Program-made: the position numbers and the translations under genes
Notes under the pieces: generated by a model
Seen by the model: the letters and a program-made list of their open reading frames with translations, nothing else
Databases searched by the model: none
What the model was told of the DNA's origin: nothing
Source: Paraphysoderma sedebokerense
Lineage: Eukaryota > Blastocladiomycota > Physodermatomycetes > Physodermatales > Physodermataceae
Reading direction: 5' to 3'
Length of the DNA: 64,000 nt
Assembly (NCBI GenBank): GCA_025602915.1
Contig: JAHLJZ010000090.1
Location: 30,871-94,870 of the forward strand
In this document: one piece after another, positions 24,104-35,047 of the stretch
Position numbering within the stretch: position 1 is the stretch's first letter
Layout of the letters: every line of letters starts with the position of its first letter

Positions 24104-24680
24104 AATTTGATTTGTATATAAACAAATGTATAACAGAAAGTATTAGAGTTCCAAATGATATGTGATGTTTAACTGTGATCAACCTAGTCCTGTGGTCTAT
24201 TAAATTCTTGATAACGCGAAGAATGTGATAATTCATTCTTTTACTTTTTTACATTCAATTGTAATGTTATATTATTTTTTGTGTCACTCACATGAAATAA
24301 ATTTTAATTCGTATAAAAAGCTTTGTTTGCCCTTATTGCTATATCGTCAGGCACCAATGATACGAATGGATATGAACGTGAAAATATATAGATACCGCAG
24401 TTAGATGAAATCTTTGGCTGATATTTAAATTAAGTATTCGAATGTGCAGTCTGAACATTTAACAGGGGAGTGGATTCATAAATGCTTTGATTTAATTATG
24501 GAGTACGGAAATTTTCATAAAAGCGGACTGGGAACGCATCCTATTTGATACATTTGTCACTTTAATTAGTCGGGGAATGTACAATTACTGATGCCAAAAG
24601 TGAAATTCATATATACTATACATATACGGTAATGCCTACTTTTTATACAAATAAGTCATCAGGGCTGTGACTATATTCTC
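24104..24680. other. Intergenic region between convergent genes
   Basis: AT-rich 3' flanks of gene A (plus) and the CYLD-like deubiquitinase gene (minus). Nothing coding is seen. Confidence 0.5.
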
Positions 24681-26763
24681 TTACATTATGGTACAATTAT
24701 GGTCAAGATTCATATTTCTGTACCGCTCTCGAGCTTGCATTTCCAAGGCCAATCTAAAATCTTGTTCATTTTGCTGATGATCTCTCTGATAATGATGGTC
24801 GTGGAGGTAGTCTTGTTCAATGTCATACTGAAGACCAAGGTGATCACGCGGGTACGGCTCACTGACGGCACGAGAATGGTGATGAGACGGTGGGGAATAT
24901 ATAGGATGAAAAGAGCGCTGGAATGAATGAAGGTCTTGACGTTCTCGATGTTGTTGACTATGAAAATCATGGTTTGAAGGCGGGACCGCTGCAGAAGTTG
25001 GTGAAGAACGGACCGATGTCGGAGTTCGATGCGATTGATTAGGATTTCCTCTAGGACTAGTTGTTGGAGTGGTAGAAAAAGAATAGGAAAGGTGCCGTGG
25101 ACGCTCCGAGACCGTGCTGTGAGTATTTTCGACGTTATTAGTTGTCGGATACCGATCATAAACTGGTTTGTCCTCTAAACTGTCTTCAACGCGGGTTTTC
25201 AACAACTCATAAATTAAAACATAAGCAGACGAGTTCACTTCATTCACGAAGTGAGTTGTAATTGATTGAATCGAGTCTAAAGTGGTAACTTTGGGCTTCG
25301 CTAGACCATCAAATCTGAGCCAAGAATCAACGTGGTGTGGATTTGAATTATATCGAGATGATGGTGCAGATGACGATTGTCGAGTGTAAGTAATATAGTG
25401 TCCTTCATTCGGAGAGGAACCGAGATGGCAAATAACAGAACGCAAGCGAAGAGTAAATTTGTTAGGTCTTGTGGGCTTCTTGGGTAGAGAAGGGATTTGG
25501 TCTGCAAGTGCGCTGGTATCGGTTTTCACGAACTCGTCAAAAGATATTTCCAACGGAATGATTACTTCCCGTTGAGTCTTCTTGAGATTTCCGGACGATT
25601 CTTTACGATAATATCGTTTGATTAGAATTGGTATCAACATTGAATCTGTTTCTAACAACTTTGACATTCCAGAAGGATCGTCATTGCTAAGAAATGGTAG
25701 CAATTTAAGCATTTGCCACCCATCAACATAAGCATCTACGGAAGCTGAACTATCGTTGGAACTGTTAATTTTTGAGGATTTGTCAGTTGAACCCAAAGGC
25801 ACCTGCCGTTTTAAATGTGGAATTTTGTTGTCGAAGAAGTAGCGTACGAGTAGCGACTCCAAAGAAATAGGAGCTGGATTTTTTGGATCGGGCACTGATA
25901 GCTGTAGCATGCGCTCTTTCGTTAACTTATGATCTCCCTCTTCCTCCTTTGCTCCGTGCAGTATGTTCTGCCACAGCGGTAAAAGTGGCGCATCAAAGAT
26001 ATCCAACAGGAATAATAATAATTCAGAAACGTCTTCCTGCGCCCCCAGTGCTGCATTCATATTCAAAGATTCTGACCACAACTGCTTTATCTGAGACTCC
26101 AGGAGGTTCATTTCCAGCTTCGTTATCAGGAGTCCCGAGCGAAGGCGGTTAATGATTAAAATCAAAGTCGTTCGCAATGCTTCGACTCTCTCATCATATG
26201 CTTTGGTGCTACTTTTTGTCAAAACACCGTCAAATCCAGATATGCGTGAAAATATTGCGAATAGGAGAGAGTCTATTGGAAGCAGAGTATGTGGAAGTGG
26301 CATATGAAGTTTTGATATTAGAACACTTACATCATTTCCGACGAAATGACATTGATAATGGAGCACATACCAATCCAGCAGCTGTTCCCACAATTCTCTA
26401 ATCCTTGTAGAGGGACATCTCGATCGATTGCCTGAACAATTCCACTTTCAGCGATACTACAAAACGGTTGAAGGATCGCTCAGCCACCGCAGTATAACTT
26501 CAATGAATGTTGCAGTGTCAGCGCTGAAGATATCATGAAAGCAACACATACCTCCAACTATCCAACCATTGCAAAGCTGAAGGCAAATCCCATCCATTTA
26601 TATATAGAGCCTGAATGGCAGTCTGAGTGGATATAGATACATTTCGAGGAATTCGTGACAGAATGTCGGCAATTTTCAGTTCCTGTTCCTCAGACAGGGT
26701 CGATTGAGAAGTGTTGTGAGTTGTGGCATTTGATGCTGATAAACAGGATGATATCAAATTCAT
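24681..26763 (-). CDS. Deubiquitinase with UBA-like N-terminus and CYLD-like catalytic box
   Basis: Three exons keep phase (26763-26552, 26456-26371, 26272-24681) and give 629 residues. Residues 20-70 look like a UBA-type helical domain (TAIQALYINGWDLPSALQWL). The Cys box GLENCGNSCWID is split by an intron, continues SLLFAIFSRISGFDGVL, and places the nucleophile at about Cys97. This NSC-x-(I/L)-D-S-x-LF arrangement resembles CYLD more than typical USPs. GAQEDVSELLLFLLDIFD corresponds to the QEDxxEF element. The His box SSPNEGHYITYTR (His near residue 391) is followed by WLRFDG and NEVNSSAYVLIYEL, as in C19 peptidases. The last 170 residues are disordered and His/Arg/Gln-rich. No CAP-Gly domains are present, so the protein is not a CYLD orthologue in layout. 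Its substrate chain type cannot be read from sequence. It is divergent with the FSH1 gene. Confidence 0.8.
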
Positions 26764-27226
26764 TGTAATAACAAGACTGTAAAGCTTCTTGGTTTGTGTG
26801 GGGACTAATATATGTACCCCGATTGACAGCGGCTCGTGACCAAGTGGATTGGAAAAAGTTTCCGGTGACGTCTGGCAAATGAATTTATCTAATTGAAAGT
26901 TTAGCTACAACTACATTAAATATATTCTTAATTTATTTGTTATCTATGGTAATTGCTATGCAAGAAACTCTGTGACGAATTAGGACAGCGTAGATATTAG
27001 CCCCCGACATCAGTTGTTGTCTGCGGTTTCGAATAATTTATTCATTTTCTCCGTTAGTCCCGGACATGCATCTGTGTCAATCTGTATATTGTAGATAGTA
27101 CTGTGCAAAGATTGTGCGATAGAGTATCCTATTGCTTTCGTTTATGGAGTCCAAAAGCGCCCACCCACGCAGCCAAAAATGGCGGGCACTTCTTTCCCTT
27201 GATTCAATCATAACTGATTCTGAAGA
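26764..27226. other. Divergent promoter region
   Basis: Separates the starts of the deubiquitinase gene (minus) and the FSH1-type hydrolase gene (plus). No clear TATA element was picked out, and no gene is evident. Confidence 0.45.
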
Positions 27227-28159
27227 ATGAAGAGACTTTTAAAAATACTATGTCTGCACGGATACACACAAAATGCATCTGTATTTTCGAAAAGGACGGC
27301 AGCACTGCGGAAGTCTTTGCGAGATGTCGCTGAATTCGGTCATAGTCTTACTTTGGTAATATCATTCTTTAATTGCCTCAGAACTAACAAGTTATTGTCT
27401 GTCATACAGAGTACATGTCTGCACCCCATTACGCCGATGGTGCAATGCCAGAAGTCGCTGAAGGTTGGATGAATTACCACTGGGTTTAGACAAATCTTTG
27501 ACTCACTGTTTGCTGGTCCGGTTAGAATCGAGACAACTTGCTTGGTGGAATTCAAGAGATACTGAAAACGGAAAAGTGTATGAAGGCATAGATGAATCAC
27601 TGCAATCTTTGGTGAAAATTTTACAAGAGAAGGGGCCGTTCGATGGAGTGTTAGGATACAGTCAAGGTGTGGTCTAATCAATTTTTGTTGCTCCTTCCTT
27701 TTCAACTAATACCCAGTTCATCGCTTACCAATAATTGCAGGAGCGGTGATTGCGACCGTCCTGGCAGCAATGCTTCAACCCAACTCTATCACCCACTTGC
27801 AGACAAACCACCCACCGCTAAGATTTGCAATTATCTGTTGTGGCTTTAAGCCTCGATCGGCTAATCGTGAGAAGTATTTAAAAGATGATAGACTTATAGA
27901 GATGTCTAGTTTGCATGTATGGGGACGGAAAGACAAATTAGTATCCCCAGGTAAGTTTAAGGTGAATTTACTACTGGCTTCTGGTATTGACGAATTCGTT
28001 CTTCCATCGTCAGAATCTAGTCAACTGCTGTCGGAGTCATTCCAGAATCCTGCATTGCTTGTTCATGAAGGTGGCCATTACATTCCATCGGATGTGACAT
28101 CACGCAATTTATTTTTGGAGTTCCTGGAAAATGAGAGAAATAAACTTGCCCTACGATAA
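27227..28159 (+). CDS. FSH1-family serine hydrolase
   Basis: An alpha/beta hydrolase of the fungal FSH1/OVCA2 type, predicted to act on small esters or thioesters in the cytosol; the natural substrate is unknown. Four exons in phase (27227-27338, 27410-27463, 27526-27666, 27741-28159) give 241 residues. The N-terminus ILCLHGYTQNASVF is the family's opening strand and oxyanion loop. Then follow YMSAPH, QLAWWNS and the YEGIDESLQSL element typical of FSH1. The nucleophile box GPFDGVLGYSQGA is completed across an intron (Ser in GYSQG). The acid is probably the Asp of WGRKDKLV, and the base is the His of HEGGHYIP. The length matches the family (about 240 residues). No targeting signal is present. 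Confidence 0.85.
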
Positions 28160-28750
28160 CTTGCAGAATCAACGGCGTGGTTTCTATCAGATCAAACCGT
28201 TATATAATCTTCGCACTGAATTGTCTTATGCTTGCTACTCCAGCAGTAACATTCAATCATATGACCTTGACAAAGAATTTAAAATTCAGGCTCGATACGC
28301 ACTCTGGCTTTCCTTTGGTATGCTCAATATTTGATGTAATTGGAAAAAAATAGATTCAACGTATCGGACTCCTTAGCAAGATTTTCCGTTTGACGACTCC
28401 TAAAACCGCCAAGAATCTCGAGGATGAAGCGATCCGATATCAGTCGCTAACTATAGATTGTTCTTTAAAACCTGAGATCAAACATCTCTGCTATCGAAAG
28501 TATATCGGGTTCATAGCGGAGAGAGCAGCTAACCCGTAAACCTATTGTTGTTCAACATGGGCCCAAAACGCGCACAATTGACACAAAACGCGATCTTATT
28601 GTGCTCTGCTACCAAGTTATGGTACCGTATCTTCTGGGAAGATAAGAAGATTTTTTCAACCACCGTCGCATCTCTACCTCTTTGCCACACAGATCAGGCT
28701 GTCCACATCAAAAGAGAAGTAGGCAAAACGACGACAACTTGTTAACTACT
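28160..28750. other. Intergenic region upstream of gene B
   Basis: About 590 bases between the FSH1 gene and gene B. Short open frames such as 28545-28745 resemble nothing known. It presumably contains the gene B promoter. Confidence 0.4.
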
Positions 28751-31700
28751 ATGAAAATGCCGGAAACGCCTGCTCTTACGAAAGCTCGGCGCCTTAGGTA
28801 CCTCGACGGGCTCAAATTTCTGGCAGCGTTGATACTTTTCAATTCTAGTTTCTTTGAATTTGCAATGCCAGCCACCGATGTCACATTCAGCGCCGATTCA
28901 GCTGGTTTTATATTGAGGTACGTCTTCTAGATGAGTGAATCTGGCGGTAATATCTTGAAGGAATTCTAACTTAAATTTAACCGTATATAAGAAATTCAAG
29001 CTGGGCCATATCGTTGTTCTTCGTTATAACCGGTCGGAGCTTAACTCTAAAGTTTTGGAAACCTTGCAAAACTGTGAGTAGCGAAAAAGTTCCTCAAATC
29101 GATTGGTTCACCTTCGCCGGACACTTCTTTGTCCGTGTCTTCCGTTTTATTTTACCAGTTGCCTTTGTTTCGCTTTTACAATGGCAACTCTGTGACTATG
29201 GATATTTCGAAATTGCCAACGACGCTCGGGCTACCAATATGTCTAACACTCTGATGGGAAAGCCATCATGGTGTCAGATCAACAGTGGCGGAAAATGGTG
29301 GGTGCTATTCGTCAGTCTGGTGAGTAATCTCGATTGTTGTGTCCTGTGGTATACTTAGGGTCAACGCTAAGTTTTTATTTTATTCAAAGTTCTCTTGGGA
29401 AAACGTTGCCGTCATTAAAGAAAGTTCCGGATTGTTATGGCTAACGCCTTGGGCTTTATGGGGTAAGATTCCTTAAGGCTGTCTACATTTCGGCATATGT
29501 GGTTTTGAACAAATTTCATCGACCACCATGGTTTCTCCTACCACTAGCTTCATACTTCACTTTTTTCGCATTCGCTATGTTTTCAGTACTACCTTCCAAC
29601 CGTATGCTGCTGTACATTGCATTGCTCTTTTTCTCCTGGATCACCTTCGGTTATCATTATGTATGTCGGCGTTACTCATGCTCTTTTTACTCCACATGAT
29701 CGTCTGTCAATCTGTATTTACCTCGTCATTTTTCAGGCCGCCCTTCTTGGTTTAGCTATCGCTGACTTAAACGTTAGCGGGGTTCTACGCAGCGCTCAGA
29801 AAAAGGCACCAAGAGTTCACATTATCTTGCAAATTGTACTTGGATTTTTGGGGCTATTTATTACATTATACAGGCCTGTCGCCAGTGCCATTGATCAAGC
29901 CTCTAACATTCAAAGAAGTGATATGACGCAGGTGAGTTAAGTTCCAGATTTTCCGTTGAAACTTATTCGTGCATTGATCATTGAGCATAACGCGTTGCTT
30001 CAGATACGAATGTCAGACACAATTTCAGTGTTTCTGTTGCTGTTAGTTGTTGAGATGTCTGGTCCGATCCAGTGGATTTTGTCGCTCCGTCTATTCAGTA
30101 TATTGGGTCGTGTAAGTATTACAGCTCTTAATCAAGGAGATATCATTCAACCGAATATTCGCTAATCTTTTTTACTACACAGCTGTCGTTCGGAATTTCT
30201 TGCTTGCATCTGTCCTACCTGCATGGCATAGTGCCATCGATGGCTGTGGCCGCGGGCGGGGAGCTCTCCGGGTCGTTTTTTGCGAAGGTGTACTTCGCTC
30301 TTCTGGCTGTCACCATTGTAACTGCGATTGGATTTTATATTTTCATTGAACAGCCCAGTATGATTATTGGAAAATGGTTATGGAAGTTCTTCAGTTCAGC
30401 GAAAAGCCCGCTTGAAGAAATCAAAATGATACCCAGTCTTATAGTTCATGGGGTCAAACATCGATTGAGCAATCTGCTCCGCCGTTCCCAAAATTTCGCG
30501 TTAAATGATACCATCTCTGACTCCGAAGATGACAATTTCGAAATTGAAAGGTTAGAAATTGTCGAAGAAAAGTTAGAAAAGTTAGAAAAGCAGAAAGACG
30601 AAACTTTGGCTGTCTTGTCGACCGTGGCTTCTGAGGACAAAATAGAGAAAATCCTTCCTCCTGCGCCAACTGAAGTGAATGCTGTTCCGAAGGCACCGTC
30701 GGTAGATCGTCGTAGTTATCTTGACGGTATCCGAGGAATTGCTATGCTTATGATTTGGAATCATCACTATGCTGATCATACCTGGATGGGACAGCATCCA
30801 AATGTACTGCAATATGAAACTTTTCAGTATATCGTTAGGTAAGATTGATTTCAATTCTCTCATACGTACCGGCAGATTGGTTAAATCTTTCATTATAGAC
30901 ACGGCCAACTTGCCTTACCGCTGTTTTTCATTCTCTCCGGGCGTGTGATTTTGCTCAACTTCTACCGCAACCGCCACCATAATCACATTTCAAAATGGAT
31001 CTCTATTTCTTCTGCAAACTTTCGGCGTCTTTTCCGTCTTGGTGCTCCAGTTATAGTTGTCGGATTCCTTCAATGGCAAGTCTGTATAAATGGGGTGATT
31101 CAAACTGCCACCGAAGCTGAAAAATACCTAAAATCAGGAGTTTTAGGCACTCCTTATTGGTGTGAGCTGAACAACTTTTCGGGTTACCTTGGCTTTGTCG
31201 TCGACATTGTAAGTTTCAAATATTCTTGGTAGATGTATGTGGAGAAATCAGCTGGCCGGTGTGACTAATATTTCGCTTGATAGTTCTCCCTTCATGACCC
31301 GGCAACTCTATTGGCAAGAGGAAGCACCTTGTGGTGTATCTATGTCGTATTTTGGGGTACATTTCTTTATTGTTCATTAAATATTGCGTTCCGTTTCTTA
31401 CCTATCATTCCTACCGCACAGGATCTGTATACACCTACGCTGTCGCTATGATTGCCAACTTTATTCCTCGACGTCGATTCTTATTCTATACTATTCTTTT
31501 AGTATGTTTATATTATGTGCAAAGTGCTAATGCGGTAAGTTTTATGTTTGTTCTGTGCACCAAATTATCACCATGCTAAGTATTCAACATTTGCGAAGTT
31601 CTTCATTTTCGGACTGTTAATTTGTGATTTGGATGCCATGGGAGTCTTAAAGGCATCCAAGAAATTTAAATGGTGGAAGGTGTTGCTATCTGAAATTATC

Positions 31701-34031
31701 TTGATTGTGGCTATCTTCTTCATACTCTCTTTCTATGAAGTTGCCCACGCTTTGAATGATTTCACGGCCGGGAAGTCAATTGCAAATGGCGCTTTTGCCT
31801 CATCTACCCCTTCTCAATTTGAATTTTCGGTAAGTCTTTCGCTAGCATTTCTTTTCAGATCATCTTATCTAATACTTGCGTAAATAGCGATATCCTTCGT
31901 GGTGGATACCATCATTGTGTATTATGATTTATATCGAACTCAGTCCAGTTACACAATGGGTCTTATCGTCGTGGGTTCTTCGATTCTTCGCCAGGGTTCG
32001 TTAACATGCCTTTTCTTGGACCCGCGTACTTAATTTAACCCAAAGATATTCTGTAGGCCTCTCTCGGATTTTTCTTATTGCATATGTCCCTTATCTATAT
32101 TTTAATGCCTCATCTGATCTTGCACTTTGCAAAGTCGTACAATTTCTGGAATACCATTATCCTTACCTACATCGTTAGTACCATCGTTCTGTTCGTTGTT
32201 TCGTACATTTTTCATTATACCGTGGAGAGATGGTCTATGAAACTGGCGCTTGCAGTATGGAATTACCTTTTCGTCGACGGCGATGTCACAATATCCAAAT
32301 TCCCCGCCAAATTTGTTAAAAGCACCGCCCGGGCTTTGCGTGCCGCACCTTTCGTCATCCCACACTGGCTCTCCGAAAAATACACAGCATTCAAAAGTGT
32401 CTCGGAACGTCCTGAAGGAACCAAAGTTCGCCCTCCTCGAGATTTAGAACTAGAGAAGCAAGAAAACGTGGATCCTTCCACGCTTCACTCGACTTATTGG
32501 TGCGCGGATGTTAGCGACGATCCAGTGGCTCGACGAACTGCGTTTGTTTTGAGGTTGAACTCTTTCTTGGCGCCGTTCCATTTCCTCGGTATACTTGGTT
32601 TAGCCATTACATGGTTTTTGTTAAACCCAATCGGTCCATGGACAGAGGAGCAGGTCCTTAACTTTGCGTCATTATGGAAGATTGTGTATGTTATTCAACG
32701 CCTTAAAAACTATTCTTTGGCAATCAGAATTAACCGTGATGAATGTCTAGCTGGTTGTTGTCCCTACCTTACGTTGTCATCACCTTCGTCGGTTATTCGA
32801 CTCCTCGTATTGCTTGGAAGAAGGAAGATATGGATAAACGACCTGTCCAAAGAGACCTTATTCGCTACTTTTACATTGTTATAGTCACTAAAGGAAGTAA
32901 TCCGGACGCCGTCAGACGAGGATATAACAACATGCTACCACTCGAACAACTCCACCCTGCTGTAAAAGTAGTGGTATTAACGGACGAACCCTATGCTTAT
33001 CCCGATTTGAACAATATTGTCTGTCCAGCGGATTATAAAAGTGAGAAAGGTATTGCAAAGGTAAGTTCTAAATGATGTTACTAAATTATGAAGTGAACCT
33101 ATAGCTAATACCCCATTCAGCATAAAGCGCGTGCACTCGATTACTTCCGAAAACATGTGCAGCTTACTCAGTACGATTGGATTTTGCATATGGACGAAGA
33201 GTCGACTATTGATGCAGAAAGTTTACGCCGCTGCTTTGACTTTATCCGATATGAAAAGCATCATTTCGGCCAAGGCATTATCATTTATAACGCCTACAAA
33301 TATTGGTCCAACTGGTTCTTTACAGTCGCGGACGCCATCCGTGTTGGGGACGATTTGGCCCGTTTCAATCTTCAATACACTGTATTCCATCGACCAGTTT
33401 TTGGTGCCCATGGTTCTTTCCTCATGACTAACGGTCATCTGGAAAACTTGGTCACCTGGGATTTTGGTACTTTGGCTGAAGATTTTGAGTTTTCGCATAA
33501 AGCTTGGGAACTTGGATTTACTTGTGGTGCAGTTCACGGAATTGTCAGAGAACAATCGCCGGGTTCTGTCCGAGATTTCTTGAAGCAGAGAAGAAGATGG
33601 TTTGTCATTTTTACCTATCATCTTAATTTAAACTCAGGATTTACACTTTGGTGGTGCATAGGTATTTGGGAATTCGCGACATTCAAGGGTTATATTATTT
33701 GCCGCAATTTGCAATCAAGCTCTGGAGTACCGGTGTTTTCTGTCTTATCGCCACCATCATCAATATTCCGTTATCCTTGTTAATTGACGGAAGCGCTACC
33801 CCGATTTGGATCGCTGTGCTTTCAAGTTTTTGTTTCGCTGTCTTTTACTGGCTGTATCTGTTTGGATTGATTTTCCAAGATCTTGACTACGGGACCCCTT
33901 GGTACCTTATGATTATACGATTTTTCCTCGGTATTATCCTTCAACCATTCTGTTCTATGTTGGAGGGTGCTGCTGTTGTTTGGGCTATGGCGTCTGAAGG
34001 TGTCACCAAATTTGAAGTAATTAAGAAGTAA
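28751..34031 (+). CDS. Gene B: double acyltransferase-3 / egghead-like GT2 fusion
   Basis: Paralogue of gene A with the same domain order and matching intron positions, including the 73-base third exon (29390-29462). The ATG at 28751 (MKMPETPALTKARRLRYLDG) matches the short leader of gene A; an upstream in-frame start at 28682 is less likely. First AT3 half: DGLKFLAALILFNSS, with Lys and Ser at the family's Arg and His positions. Second AT3 half: DGIRGIAMLMIWNHH, with Arg and His both present. The GT2 part keeps IVTKGSNP, LHMDEEST, LAEDFEFS and QRRRW and ends in about four membrane helices (FEVIKK C-terminus, as in A and C). The linker between the AT3 halves is acidic and includes a short coiled-coil-like run (EEKLEKLEKQKDE). 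Of the three paralogues this one looks most complete. Expected location: secretory-pathway or plasma membrane. Confidence 0.85.
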
Positions 34032-34572
34032 CGCTTATGAAACGGTAGATTCTAGCATAAAGCTATATTGTAATGATTTTTAGTAAACTAATATCTGTTC
34101 CATTCTTAATCCAATCACAAAATAAAAAATCCATGTTACATGTTATCCATTGTCCGCCCCTAACTTTGCGACTGTGAAGATTAGAGTGAACAAGTAACGT
34201 AGTGGTCAAAATTTTTAAAATCATATTAATTTTTACGTCTTTGAGAATGTCTGTCTATGGCAACGTTCTTTCAAAGGAAGAGATCTTTTATGTTTGTATT
34301 TCGTCAATATTTAGAGGCATCACCGTATTATCACATGATTTGAGGTGACCGTGAGCACTTGTAAGTGAAATTGATTGTCAGGGGAAATCTACAGGTGATG
34401 TTATTAGCAGTTACTGAAGAATATGAAGAACGGAATTAGTCAGTGACCTGTATCACCAGGCTCTCAGAAACATCATTTTCACAGAGTCTTATTTGAAATA
34501 CATTATCAATCTACTTTTTAAACTGCTCTTTAATTATTTTGTCTTGCAAAATTTTGTCCCTTCTGCGGAAAA
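34032..34572. other. Intergenic region after gene B
   Basis: AT-rich 3' flank of gene B and upstream region of the small gene at 34573. No feature is recognised. Confidence 0.4.
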
Positions 34573-34976
34573 ATGAAGACTAAGAAATTCACGAGTACAG
34601 TTCTCAGTTCTGTTGCAGGTGCCCAATGGAATGACGCGAGCGAATCGGCGGAGGCAGCTATAATTAAAAGCATCCAATCAAGAACTGAAAATTTGGTTCA
34701 ATCACGTCTAGAAATTTCTTACAAATTTTCCAATGGATCCATCAAGGTTCTAAGTCTTCTGTTCCGATTGGCCAGTACGCTATTTTCAGCAAGGGAAGAC
34801 TGGCAGTTTTCCAATAGTTTAATCCGATGGCGAAATCAGTCCCGCGATTGGATAATCGTTGACATTGCGAAACAACCATTAGTTCTTGGCTTAAACGGAA
34901 AAGTGAGTCAAAATGAGACATCGTTTTAATCCGATTTAATATTCATACGCCCACCTAGGTCTCTGACAGTGCTTAG
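34573..34976 (+). CDS. Small hypothetical protein (115 residues)
   Basis: A possible two-exon gene (34573-34902 and 34959-34976) with a GTGAGT donor and a CCACCTAG acceptor, giving 115 residues that end GKVSDSA. The intron is 56 bases, close to others in the window. The N-terminus is Ser/Ala/Glu-rich, and the middle (FSNGSIKVLSLLFRLASTLF) may form an amphipathic helix. It has no recognisable family, signal peptide or clear membrane segment. It sits just 71 bases before gene C, so it could instead be an upstream part of that transcript or a non-functional frame. Confidence 0.35.
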
Positions 34977-35047
34977 ATAAAAAGTTGTTCTCTCCAACCT
35001 CGCTATTGTGTCCCAAACAATAGACTTTTTCAGGACAATAACCAAGA

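Noticed and set aside
27464-27525. Apparent in-frame stop in the FSH1 gene after MNYHWV
   Set aside because: A 62-base intron (GTTGGA to GGTTAG) removes it and restores phase into QLAWWNS, giving a family-length protein.
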